Shown here: in pieces, positions 15,444-25,243 of the stretch
How the letters are laid out: every line of letters begins with the position of its first letter
Numbering within the stretch: the first letter of the stretch is position 1
Source: Pseudomonas segetis
GTDB lineage: Bacteria; Pseudomonadota; Gammaproteobacteria; Pseudomonadales; Pseudomonadaceae
Assembly: GCF_900188155.1 (NCBI RefSeq)
Contig: NZ_FZOG01000003.1
Location: forward strand, 372,001-436,000
DNA length: 64,000 nt
Reading direction: 5' to 3'
The notes under the pieces: generated by a model
The model's input: the letters and a program-made list of their open reading frames with translations, nothing else
Told to the model about the DNA's origin: nothing
The model's database searches: none
Translations under genes and position numbers: made by a program

Positions 15444-17585
15444 ATGCCGCAATTGTGTTCGATTGATGACGCTGTAGAGCGAGTCCTGCGCGAAATTGAC
15501 GGGCCTATCCATCTTGGCCTGCCGCTTGGCCTTGGCAAGCCCAACACTTGGGTGAATGCGCTCTACCAGCGCTGCAAACAACTGCCTGAGCGCGAACTCA
15601 ACATCTACACGGCCCTTTGCCTGGGGCGCCCGCATGCCGAGCAGGGCTTGCAACAACGTTTTTTGCAGCCGTTCGTGGAGCGTGTGTTTGCCGATTACCC
15701 CGAGTTGGACTTTCTCGGCGACCTGCGTCGTGGCGAGTTGCCGGCAAATATCCGGGTCGAGCAGTTTTTCATGCAGCCCGCAAGCATGCTCAATAATGAC
15801 CAGGCGCAGCAAAACTACGTCAGCAGCAATTACAGCCATGCTGCGCGCGATATCAATAGCCGGGGTCTCAATGTCCTGGCGCAACTAGTGGCTACTGATC
15901 CGCTGCGACCTGAACACTTCAGCCTGAGCTGCAACCCGGACATCACCCTTGACCTGTTGCCGATGCTGGACAAGCGCCGAGCCAATGGCGAGAAAATCCT
16001 CTATCTGGCCCAGGTTCATAGCCAACTGCCCTATATGGCGGGTGATGCCGAGATTGCCTGTGAGCGCTTTGACATCCAACTGCAAGACGCTGAGACATCG
16101 GCCTTGTTCTCAACCCCCAATATGCCGATCAGCTTGCAAGATCATTGCATTGGCATGCATGCCAGCACCCTGGTGCGCGATGGCGGTACCTTGCAAATTG
16201 GCATTGGCTCCATGGGCGATGCGGTCACCGCCGCACTCTTGGCGCGGCATGCCAACAACAGCCAGTACAAGGCGTTGCTTGAAGCATTGAATTGCACACC
16301 CGACTGGCACGAGTTGGCGGGGCAGGTTGGTGGTACCGAGGCCTTTGACAAAGGGTTGTACGGCTGCAGCGAGATGTTCGTCAACGGCTTGTTGTTACTG
16401 GCTGATGCCGGGGTCATCCGGCGTGCGGTATACCCGGAGTTGCTGGTGCAGCAACTGGCCTCTGACGGGGCGCTGGATGAACAAGGCAGGCCACGCAGTG
16501 TCCAGGCCCTGCTTGATGCCGGGTTGCCCTCCAGGCTTGATGAACGCCGCTTGGCCGAGTTGCAGGGCCATGGCTTGCTTACCAATGAAATCCGCCTGGT
16601 TGAAGGGCAGCTGGAGCTGCCGTCGGCTTTGGTGCCGGCGGACCTGGCGAACCCACAGACCCAGCACGCCCTGGTCGACTATTTGCGGCCGGCCAATAAC
16701 GCCGTGGTCTTGCATGGCGGTTTCTTCCTCGGGCCGCGCTCATTCTACGAGCGCTTGAACGAACTGAGCTTCGAGCAACGCCAACGCTACGCCATGACCG
16801 GTATCTGCTTTATCAACGAGCTTTACGGGCAGGAGCAGTTAAAGCGGTTGCAGCGCCGCGATGCGCGCTTTATCAACACGGCATTTACCATGACCTTGAT
16901 GGGCGCCGCGGTGTCTGACCAGCTTGAAAACGGTCGTGTGCTCAGTGGCGTTGGCGGCCAGTACAACTTTGTTGCCCAGGGCCATGCGCTTGAAGATGCA
17001 CGCTCAATATTGCTGCTGCGCAGTTGGCGTGAGGCCGATGGCGAGGTTCGCTCAAATATTGTCTGGACCTATGGCCACGCCACGATTCCACGGCATCTGC
17101 GCGATATTGTGATCAGCGAATACGGCATTGCCGATTTGCGCGGCAAAAGTGATTCGCAGGTGATAGAGGCCTTATTGAAGATCAGTGACTCGCGTTTCCA
17201 GGCCGAGTTGATCGCGCAAGCGCAAGCCAATGGCAAGCTCGACAAAGCCTTCGAGCTCGACCCTGCCTACCGCAATAACCTGCCCGAACGCCTGGAGGCG
17301 TTGCAAACCGAGCATGGCCCATTGTTCGATGAGTTTGCCCTGGGCTGCGATTTCACCCCTGTGGAGCGCGACTTGCTGCGCGCCCTGACCTGGCTCAAGC
17401 GCAAATTCAAGCTCTCGGAGATATTGCGTCTTGGCAAGGCCACGCTTGAAGCGCCCGAGCCCGAGGCGTTTATGGACCATTTGCAGCGCATGGGCCTGGC
17501 TCAGCCAGATGGCTTGCGAGAGGAGTTGTACCAGCGATTGGTATTGGCGGGCTTGCAGGCTACGCAAGGCGTCGGTAAGCGTTGA
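15444..17585 (+). CDS. Long acetyl-CoA hydrolase/CoA-transferase-like protein
   Basis: 713-residue protein whose central part belongs to the family I CoA-transferase/acetyl-CoA hydrolase group. The expected catalytic glutamate is Glu310 in YGCSEMFVNG, and the CoA-binding region GVGGQYNFVAQGHALEDARS is near residue 500. TYGHATIPRHLRDIVISEYGIADLRGK is the C-terminal family block. Classical members have about 500 residues, so this protein has roughly 200 more, distributed as an insertion in the middle and a C-terminal extension. The start at 15444 has AAGGAG 6 nt upstream. It matches PA5299 by order and converges on xpt. The acyl-CoA substrate is unknown. Confidence 0.85.
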   Translation: MPQLCSIDDAVERVLREIDGPIHLGLPLGLGKPNTWVNALYQRCKQLPERELNIYTALCLGRPHAEQGLQQRFLQPFVERVFADYPELDFLGDLRRGELPANIRVEQFFMQPASMLNNDQAQQNYVSSNYSHAARDINSRGLNVLAQLVATDPLRPEHFSLSCNPDITLDLLPMLDKRRANGEKILYLAQVHSQLPYMAGDAEIACERFDIQLQDAETSALFSTPNMPISLQDHCIGMHASTLVRDGGTLQIGIGSMGDAVTAALLARHANNSQYKALLEALNCTPDWHELAGQVGGTEAFDKGLYGCSEMFVNGLLLLADAGVIRRAVYPELLVQQLASDGALDEQGRPRSVQALLDAGLPSRLDERRLAELQGHGLLTNEIRLVEGQLELPSALVPADLANPQTQHALVDYLRPANNAVVLHGGFFLGPRSFYERLNELSFEQRQRYAMTGICFINELYGQEQLKRLQRRDARFINTAFTMTLMGAAVSDQLENGRVLSGVGGQYNFVAQGHALEDARSILLLRSWREADGEVRSNIVWTYGHATIPRHLRDIVISEYGIADLRGKSDSQVIEALLKISDSRFQAELIAQAQANGKLDKAFELDPAYRNNLPERLEALQTEHGPLFDEFALGCDFTPVERDLLRALTWLKRKFKLSEILRLGKATLEAPEPEAFMDHLQRMGLAQPDGLREELYQRLVLAGLQATQGVGKR

Positions 17586-17593
17586 CCGCCAAC

Positions 17594-17632
17594 GCGCTGG
17601 CGGGCAGCCCGGCAAAGCCTGCCCGCCAGTGC
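17594..17632. terminator. Bidirectional hairpin between convergent genes
   Basis: An 11-bp perfect stem (17597-17607 with 17619-17629), extensible to 14 bp with one G-T pair, fills the 52-bp gap between the CoA-transferase-like gene and xpt, which point toward each other. It probably ends transcription from both sides. Confidence 0.7.
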
Positions 17633-17637
17633 TGTTC

Positions 17638-18273
<636 letters not shown>

Positions 18274-18377
18274 TTAGGCGTCTCTGAAGTCAGTTGCGCC
18301 GGGCGTTCCGGGATGGAGCGGCCCAGCGCGCAAATTTTCCAAGAGTGCCTGGCCCATAATGGGCGATAGAAAACCGT

Positions 18378-20387
18378 CTATTTTTTCAGCATTGCCCGCA
18401 GGTCCGCCAGTGCCGCATTGCCACGAGCGGCCTTGACTTCAACCGGGGCTTCTTCCAAACCTTCCCACTGCAAGTCCTCGGGTGGCAACTCATCGAGAAA
18501 GCGGCTGGACGTGCAGTCGATTATCTCACCGTATTGTTTGCGCTTGGAAGCGAAGGTGAACGCCAGGGTTTCGCGCGCGCGGGTGATACCAACGTAGGCC
18601 AGGCGCCGCTCTTCTTCAATGGTGTCGGCTTCGATACTGGAGCGGTGCGGAAGGATTTCCTCTTCCATGCCGATGATAAATACGTATGGAAACTCAAGGC
18701 CTTTGGAGGCATGCAATGTCAGCATCTGCACGCCATCTGCACCTTCTTCCTCCTCTTGCTGGCGTTCGAGCATGTCGCGCAATACCAGCTTGCCAATGGC
18801 GTCCTCGATGGTCATGTCGCCGTCCTCGTCACGTTCGAGGGTGTTTTTCAACGCCTCGATCAGAAACCAGACATTACCCATGCGCGCATCGGCTACTTTG
18901 TCGTTGGAGGCGTTCTGGCGCAGCCAGTTCTCGTAATCGATGTCCATTACCATGCTGCGCAACGCCGCGATGGGGTCGTTCTGCGCACACTGCTGGCGTA
19001 CGCCGTCCATCCAACGGGTAAAGCGTGCCAGACGTTCGGTGAAGCGGCTGTCGAGGTGTTCACCCAAGCCAATTTCGCCCGCCGCCTGGTACATGCTGAC
19101 CTTACGCTCGGTGGCGTAGTTGCCCAGTTTTTCGAGGGTCGCCGAGCCTATCTCGCGGCGAGGCACGTTGATCACCCGTAAAAAGGCATTGTCGTCATCG
19201 GGGTTCACCAGCAGGCGGAAATAGGACATCAAATCCTTCACCTCCTGGCGGGCGAAGAAGCTGGTGCCGCCGCTGAGGCGATAAGGAATCTGGTGATGCT
19301 GGAGCTTGAGCTCCATCAGCTTGGCCTGGTAATTACCCCGATAAAGGATGGCGAAGTCGTTGTAGGGGCGATCGGTGCGCAGGTGCAGGGTGAGGATTTC
19401 CATGGCCACGCGCTCGCACTCGGCGTCTTCGTTGCGGCAACGGATTACGCGAATCTCATCACCCACGCCCATCTCGCTCCAGAGTTGTTTCTCGAAGGCG
19501 TGTGGATTATTGGAAATCAGGGTGTTGGCACACCTGAGGATGCGGCTGGTGGAGCGGTAGTTCTGCTCCAGCATGACAATCTTCAGTGAGGGGTAGTCTT
19601 CCTTGAGCAGCATCAGGTTTTCCGGCCGCGCACCCCGCCAGGCATAGATCGACTGGTCGTCATCGCCAACCACGGTGAACTGGTTGCGGGTGCCGACCAG
19701 GAGTTTTACCAGCAAATACTGGCTGGCGTTGGTGTCTTGGTATTCGTCGACCAGCAGGTAGCGAATTCGGTTCTGCCATTTTTCCAGGATGTCGGCATGT
19801 TCCTGAAACAGCTTTACTGGCATCAGGATCAGGTCATCGAAGTCGACTGCGTTATAGGCCTTCAAGGTGCGCTGGTAATGCAGGTAGACGATGGCCGCGG
19901 TCTGTTCTTTAGGGTTGCGTGCTTCGGCCAGTGCCTGATCGGGCAGTATCAGGTCGTTTTTCCATGAGCCGATGTAGTTCTTGATCTCGTCAATGCCGTC
20001 ATCACCGGCATACTCTTTTTGCATGATATCGCTGAGCAGCGCCTTGATATCACCTTCGTCGAAGATCGAGAACCCTGGTTTATAACCCAGGCGTGCGTAT
20101 TCCTTGCGGATAATGTTCATGCCCAGGTTATGAAAGGTCGAAACCGTCAGCCCCCGCGCTTCGGCGCCTTTAAGCAGCGTGCCGACGCGTTCTTTCATCT
20201 CGCGCGCGGCCTTGTTGGTAAAGGTCATGGCGACAATGTGGCTCGCGCGAATGCCGCAGTTCTGCACCAGGTGGGCGATCTTGCGGGTGATGACGCTGGT
20301 CTTGCCGGAGCCAGCACCGGCGAGCACCAAAAGAGGGCCGCCGACGTAGTTCACGGCTTCCTGCTGCCGAGGGTTCAGTCGGGACAT
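18378..20387 (-). CDS. rep: ATP-dependent DNA helicase Rep
   Basis: 669-residue superfamily 1A helicase that unwinds DNA 3' to 5' and helps replisomes past bound proteins. Motif I is AGAGSGKTSVI near residue 24, motif II is VDEYQDTN, and the later YRGNYQAKLME, TLHASKGLEFPYVFI and VGITRARE motifs are in order. The start MSRLNPRQQEAV at 20387 gives the usual Rep length; a GTG four codons upstream is the alternative. Neither has a strong ribosome-binding site. It follows xpt on the same strand, as in P. aeruginosa. Confidence 0.97.
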   Translation of the reverse strand: MSRLNPRQQEAVNYVGGPLLVLAGAGSGKTSVITRKIAHLVQNCGIRASHIVAMTFTNKAAREMKERVGTLLKGAEARGLTVSTFHNLGMNIIRKEYARLGYKPGFSIFDEGDIKALLSDIMQKEYAGDDGIDEIKNYIGSWKNDLILPDQALAEARNPKEQTAAIVYLHYQRTLKAYNAVDFDDLILMPVKLFQEHADILEKWQNRIRYLLVDEYQDTNASQYLLVKLLVGTRNQFTVVGDDDQSIYAWRGARPENLMLLKEDYPSLKIVMLEQNYRSTSRILRCANTLISNNPHAFEKQLWSEMGVGDEIRVIRCRNEDAECERVAMEILTLHLRTDRPYNDFAILYRGNYQAKLMELKLQHHQIPYRLSGGTSFFARQEVKDLMSYFRLLVNPDDDNAFLRVINVPRREIGSATLEKLGNYATERKVSMYQAAGEIGLGEHLDSRFTERLARFTRWMDGVRQQCAQNDPIAALRSMVMDIDYENWLRQNASNDKVADARMGNVWFLIEALKNTLERDEDGDMTIEDAIGKLVLRDMLERQQEEEEGADGVQMLTLHASKGLEFPYVFIIGMEEEILPHRSSIEADTIEEERRLAYVGITRARETLAFTFASKRKQYGEIIDCTSSRFLDELPPEDLQWEGLEEAPVEVKAARGNAALADLRAMLKK

Positions 20388-20653
20388 TACAGTTATCACA
20401 TGGAGAGTGGGCGCGCATTTTAACAGGCTCAGCGCTTTGTGCCTCGACCTTCTGGAACTGTGTGTTAGCGCACGGAGTTAGATCAGGCGGGCTTGGTTCT
20501 TCTGTGAATTACAGTAGTCTGCGTGGCGATAACATGCATTTGTATGGTGGTTGAAGGTCGGCGGCGTTTGATCGTGGTCAATTAGCTCCTACGCCAACCG
20601 GGTAACCTCATCTGAGGGGTACTTGTCGAAGGCTCTACTTTAGAGCAGGATGC

Positions 20654-22420
20654 GTGAGCACAGCAGGGATGTGCGGACTAGACGCCAAAAATGGCGCATT
20701 TGGCGAGGATGCCACTGCATTATTTTGTCTTTGGGGAGGTTGTTTGTCTGCGTTCGTCGAGCCCTTAACGCTGATCCTGCTTGCCGAGGATTCCTCATGG
20801 CCTGCGCTCTTGCATGAGTGCCTGCTGCCTTGGGGCGGAGCGTATTCGATTATTTCAGCCGCCTCATGGAGCATCGCGCGTAACCTGTACGGCAACCATG
20901 GCAACACCGTCCTGTTGACCACGCCGAGCCACCAGCCTTCTCTGGGTGTTTGTCCGCTACCGATTATCTTGTTGCTCGAGCAAGAGCCTCTCGATGAGCC
21001 CCAAGGTATCAACGATTGGCTGGTCCGCTCACAACTGACCCCGGATGTACTGCGGCGTTGCTTGCGTTATGTGCAAGAGCACGGTTCGCTCAAGCATACC
21101 CTCAACCGTTTGGCCGAGCAGGATGCGCTCACGGGAATTGCCAACCGCCAAGGTTTCCAGACCCTGCTCACCGCCCGGCTAGCGGCGGCCGATAGCCGGG
21201 GCCTGGCGCTTGGCCATCTGGATTTGGATAACTTTCGGCATGTAAACGATGCCTTGGGGTTTCAGGCCGGCGACAACCTGATCCTGCAAGTGGTAGCGCG
21301 GCTAAAGTCGGTCCTGCAATCGGGGGATCAAATAGCACGCTTGGGCAGCGACGAGTTTGCGGTGCTGCTCGATACCCGACGGGACGCACTGCGCGCAGAG
21401 CGCTTTGCCGAGCGGGTAACCGAAGTGTTGGCCGAGCCCTATTGGGTCGATGGCGAGAGCCTTATGCTCGGTTGCAGCCTTGGGCTTGCACACGCCCGGG
21501 CGAATGCGGGGCCTGATCCGCTGATGTGGCACGCGCACATTGCCATGCAGCAGGCGAAGAACCAGCAAGGTTGCACCTCGTATATTTATGATGAGCGGAT
21601 CAATCACAACGCGCGTAGCCAAGCAGATCTCGAAAGCGAATTGCGCCGTGCGCTGCGCCGCGATGAACTGGAGCTGCATTATCAACCGCGTCTTTGCCTG
21701 AAAACCGGCAACATTGTTGGGCTTGAGGCCTTGGTGCGTTGGCGCCACGCTACCCGTGGCCTGCTTGCGCCCAATGAATTTGTGCCGCTGGCCGAAGAAA
21801 GCGGCCTTATCGTGCCGCTCGGCTACTGGGTCATCTCCCGTGCCCTGCGTGACATGCAGTGGCTGCGTGGGCGTGGGCTGGAGCCGCTGCATATGGCGGT
21901 CAACCTGTCATTCCGCCAGTTCCAGGACAGCCAGCTGCTGCCAACGCTCAAGCGCTTGATCGATGAGCGCGGGATTGATGCCCAGTGGCTTGAGTTTGAG
22001 CTGACCGAAACCGCCATCATGCGCCGCAGCGACCATGTGCGCCAGACCATGCTGGCCTTGGGAGAGTTGGGCGTGCGTTTCTCGCTGGATGATTTTGGCA
22101 CTGGATTCTCTTCGTTCGTCCACCTCAACAGCCTGCCGATCACCTTGCTGAAGATCGACAAGAGTTTTGTCGGCGGCATGTGCGAACGCTCGGAGAACCG
22201 CCTGCTGGTGCGGGCCATGATTAATTTGGCACACAACCTCAACTTGCAGGTGGTCGCCGAAGGCGTTGAAAACGCCGAGCAACTCGCCATGTTGCGTCAG
22301 TTCGGTTGTGACCAGGCGCAGGGCTTCCTAATCAGCAAGCCCATCGCTCTGAGTGAGTTGGCGAAATTTCTGGTCTACGGCGTACGAAATGTACTGCCGG
22401 GCATGAGCCAGAAGAACTAG
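20654..22420 (+). CDS. Cyclic-di-GMP phosphodiesterase with degenerate GGDEF and intact EAL (ProE-like)
   Basis: 588-residue protein with three parts. Residues about 30-140 form an uncharacterised N-terminal region (LTLILLAEDSSW resembles a receiver-domain start), then a GGDEF-type domain and a C-terminal EAL domain. The GGDEF signature is GSDEF, so cyclase activity is doubtful. The EAL domain keeps Glu358 in GLEALVRW, NLSF, ELTET, DDFGTG, KIDKSFV and AEGVE, so it should hydrolyse c-di-GMP. It occupies the place of PA5295, known as the phosphodiesterase ProE. The start is uncertain: GTG at 20654 is reported, and TTG at 20744 with GGGGAGG close by would give a shorter protein. It overlaps the MATE gene by four bases. 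Confidence 0.9.
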   Translation: MSTAGMCGLDAKNGAFGEDATALFCLWGGCLSAFVEPLTLILLAEDSSWPALLHECLLPWGGAYSIISAASWSIARNLYGNHGNTVLLTTPSHQPSLGVCPLPIILLLEQEPLDEPQGINDWLVRSQLTPDVLRRCLRYVQEHGSLKHTLNRLAEQDALTGIANRQGFQTLLTARLAAADSRGLALGHLDLDNFRHVNDALGFQAGDNLILQVVARLKSVLQSGDQIARLGSDEFAVLLDTRRDALRAERFAERVTEVLAEPYWVDGESLMLGCSLGLAHARANAGPDPLMWHAHIAMQQAKNQQGCTSYIYDERINHNARSQADLESELRRALRRDELELHYQPRLCLKTGNIVGLEALVRWRHATRGLLAPNEFVPLAEESGLIVPLGYWVISRALRDMQWLRGRGLEPLHMAVNLSFRQFQDSQLLPTLKRLIDERGIDAQWLEFELTETAIMRRSDHVRQTMLALGELGVRFSLDDFGTGFSSFVHLNSLPITLLKIDKSFVGGMCERSENRLLVRAMINLAHNLNLQVVAEGVENAEQLAMLRQFGCDQAQGFLISKPIALSELAKFLVYGVRNVLPGMSQKN

Positions 22421-23802
22421 GCCAAGTTGCTGCAGGTCTCGACCGGGTCTTGCTTGAGCATCCGCGCGGTTTTCCATTCAAAGCCCAGGCTCAGGCTGAT
22501 GGCTGCGCAGGCAAGACCGCTGGCTAAACCCCACCACACACCTGCCGCGCCCCAGTCGAAGACAAATGTCAGGGCCCAGGCCATGGGCGCACCAATCAGC
22601 CAATAGCAGACCAGGCCGGTGTAGAAGGTGGTCTTGGCGTCCTTGAGTCCGCGAATCGCACCCATGGCAATGGTTTGAATACCATCAAACAGCTCAAACC
22701 AGGCCGCAATCGCCAACAAGCTGATGGCCAGCGCGATAATCGACTCAAATGCCGGGTCATTGCGGTCGAGAAACAAGCCAATCACCCATTGCGGCGCGAG
22801 CCAGAACAGCAAGGCAAAGCCGAGCATGCAGGTGGCGCCAAACATGATGCCCAGTCGACCGCTGCGCCGTGCCTCAAGCAAGCGGCCAGCGCCATAATGC
22901 TGGCCAATCCGGAAGGTCACCGCATAGGAAATGCCGACTGGCACCATAAAGGCGACATACACCGATTGCAGGGCAATTTGATGGGCGGCCATCTGCGTAC
23001 TGCCCAGCGCGCCCATGCACAGCGCCGCAAAGGCAAATAGCCCTGACTCCACCGCATAGGTGCCGCCAATGGGTAAGCCAAGGCGGATAAGTTCCTTGAG
23101 TTCTTGCCAGTCTGGCTGCCAGACGCCGCGCTGCAGTGGGTAAGCGCTATAGGCGCGGTGATGCATCACATGCCAGGCCAGAATCAAGGCCATGGCGCTC
23201 ATGACCAGCGAGGTGACCAGGCCGATACCAGCCAGGCCCAACTGTGGCAGGCCAAACCAACCTTTGATCAGGGCGTAGTTCAGAATGAAATTGGCCAGCG
23301 CGCCTCCAATGCTGATGGCCATGACCGGCCCGGGACGACCGATTGCACTGGTGAAGCCGCGCAGCGCCATAAAGGTCATGTAGCCGGGCAGGGCGAATAC
23401 CAGGGTTGAGAGAAAGTGCATGGCGCGCTCAACGTTTTCCGGCGTTTGCTGCGCATGCCTCAGGGCCGGTTCGAGGTTCCACAGTATCAGCCCCGCCAGC
23501 AGGGCCAAGCCCCAGCCCATCCACAAGCCGTTCTGGGTCAGGCGGGTTACACCTGCCGCATCCGCAGAACCGTGGCGGATGGCAACCAGGTTGCCCACTG
23601 CACCTATGGCCCCAACACAGAAAATCGAGACAAACGAATAACACGCTGCGCCGAGCCCGCCGCCAGCCAGTTCTTGAGGGCCAAGCAGGCCCATCATCAC
23701 CGTGTCGGTGAAGACCATCAATACATGTGCCAATTGCGCCGCTACCAGTGGGCCTGATAGACGCAAAATAGCCAGCAACTCAATACGGTTTGGACTCGAC
23801 AT
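22417..23802 (-). CDS. MATE-family multidrug efflux transporter
   Basis: 461-residue inner-membrane protein with about 12 hydrophobic spans, of the NorM-type multidrug and toxin extrusion family (Na+ or H+ antiport). SGPLVAAQLAHVLMVFTDTVMMG at the N-terminus and GLPIGGTYAVESGLF in the middle are characteristic of the two half-domains. The gene converges on the ProE-like gene, the two sharing a CTAG at their ends. It matches PA5294. The drugs exported are unknown. Confidence 0.93.
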   Translation of the reverse strand: MSSPNRIELLAILRLSGPLVAAQLAHVLMVFTDTVMMGLLGPQELAGGGLGAACYSFVSIFCVGAIGAVGNLVAIRHGSADAAGVTRLTQNGLWMGWGLALLAGLILWNLEPALRHAQQTPENVERAMHFLSTLVFALPGYMTFMALRGFTSAIGRPGPVMAISIGGALANFILNYALIKGWFGLPQLGLAGIGLVTSLVMSAMALILAWHVMHHRAYSAYPLQRGVWQPDWQELKELIRLGLPIGGTYAVESGLFAFAALCMGALGSTQMAAHQIALQSVYVAFMVPVGISYAVTFRIGQHYGAGRLLEARRSGRLGIMFGATCMLGFALLFWLAPQWVIGLFLDRNDPAFESIIALAISLLAIAAWFELFDGIQTIAMGAIRGLKDAKTTFYTGLVCYWLIGAPMAWALTFVFDWGAAGVWWGLASGLACAAISLSLGFEWKTARMLKQDPVETCSNLA

Positions 23803-23813
23803 GCAGGGCTTCT

Positions 23814-25142
23814 TCAGAAAAGTGAATAGGGTTTGCCTGCGCTGCCATCAGCAAAGCGGCCGCTACGAAATGCGCTTACATCGAGTGACGTGTTGCCCTG
23901 CGTGACCCATTGCGCCATCAACTGACCGACAATTGGGCCCATGGCGAAGCCATGGCCGCAAAAACCAGTCGCAATCAGCAGGCCGGGGATTTGGCTGGGC
24001 GCATCGAGTACAGGTATGCCGTCGGGCAAGACATCGATAAAACCGGCCCAGCTTTCTATGACGCGCACCTCATGCAAAGCCGGGAAGGCGCGCGCCAAGG
24101 CTTTTTCAGCGGCGCGAACACGGCTGGGCTCGGGCCTGGCGTGTGGGTCGCGTTCGCCGAGCGCCTTGTTTTCACCCCGTAGGCGCAACTTTATGTCATG
24201 CAGCAGCGCGCCATTGAGGTGGAAGCGGAAGCTGCGGTGATGCTCTGGCAATAAGGGCAGGTACCAGGAGGCACCGCGGATAAAGTCCAGGTTCAGGTCT
24301 ATGTCGGCTTGTGCTTCATCCGCCAGGTTGAGACTGCCGTCGGCGCGTTGCCGGATGCCAATGCCGTGGCCGATAAAACTACAGCCGCCAATGTCGGGTA
24401 CCGGGCTGGTGCGCGAGACCGTGCTGCGCAGCGCCTGCTGTGGAAGCTCAAGTCCAAGCGGAGCCAGCAACCGCCAACTGCTGGCCCCGGCCGCGACCAG
24501 TACGCGGCTGGTCTTCACATAGCCGCGTTCGGTTTGCACGCCACAAACCGAGCCGCTTGCTCGATCGATCGCGGTCACGCCGCACCCTTCGGCAAATACC
24601 ACACCGGCCTCGGCAGCGCGTAATGCATAGCCCGGCGCTACCCGGCGCGGCTCTGCCTGGCCGTCACTGGCGGTGAACAGCCCGCCTTTTGCCGGATTGG
24701 CCAGCGCAGGCAATCTGGCAGCGACTTCACGGCTGCTGAGCAAACGGGTGTCGAGGCCATGGCTGGCGGCGACATCCAGCCAGTCATGGTACTGACGCAG
24801 GTGTTCATCATTTTCAGCCAGGTACATGCAGCCGTCCTGACGCCACTCCAAAGGTAACTGCAACTCATGCTCAAGCTGTTTCCACAACTCGATGGCAGCC
24901 ATCATCAATGGCACTTCGGCCGGGTCGCGCGCCTGTTGACGCACAAAGCCCCAGGCCCGGGTCGATTGCTGGCTGGCCAGCCCGGCCTTGTCGCAGACCA
25001 ACACCGACAAGCCCTTTTGCCGCAAGTAGTAGGCCGTTGCGCAGCCCATGATGCCTGAGCCGGCAATGACAATATCAACTTCGCGTGGCAGCGCGGCAGC
25101 ACTGCTGATGGCGGGGTGGAGAGGGTAGCTGCCATGGGACAT
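23814..25142 (-). CDS. FAD-dependent oxidoreductase (DAO family)
   Basis: 442-residue flavoprotein of the D-amino acid oxidase/sarcosine oxidase superfamily. The FAD motif GSGIMGCATAYYLRQKG starts near residue 27, followed by VLVCDKAGLASQQSTRAWGFVRQQ, and the C-terminal IATGFCGHGFAMGPIVGQ is typical. MSHGS at 25142 is taken as the start because upstream codons do not resemble the family; no good Shine-Dalgarno is visible. It lies 11 nt before the MATE gene and is divergent from a LysR regulator 101 bp away, which probably controls it. The amine or amino-acid substrate is unknown. Confidence 0.88.
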   Translation of the reverse strand: MSHGSYPLHPAISSAAALPREVDIVIAGSGIMGCATAYYLRQKGLSVLVCDKAGLASQQSTRAWGFVRQQARDPAEVPLMMAAIELWKQLEHELQLPLEWRQDGCMYLAENDEHLRQYHDWLDVAASHGLDTRLLSSREVAARLPALANPAKGGLFTASDGQAEPRRVAPGYALRAAEAGVVFAEGCGVTAIDRASGSVCGVQTERGYVKTSRVLVAAGASSWRLLAPLGLELPQQALRSTVSRTSPVPDIGGCSFIGHGIGIRQRADGSLNLADEAQADIDLNLDFIRGASWYLPLLPEHHRSFRFHLNGALLHDIKLRLRGENKALGERDPHARPEPSRVRAAEKALARAFPALHEVRVIESWAGFIDVLPDGIPVLDAPSQIPGLLIATGFCGHGFAMGPIVGQLMAQWVTQGNTSLDVSAFRSGRFADGSAGKPYSLF

Positions 25143-25243
25143 AAGTGGAGGCCAGGTTGAGTATTGAGCTGTGCAGTATGTGAAATTGATGGCACATGCT
25201 GCAAAATGAAAATACCTCTGTTTAGTATGAGTTTTAGTTATCC

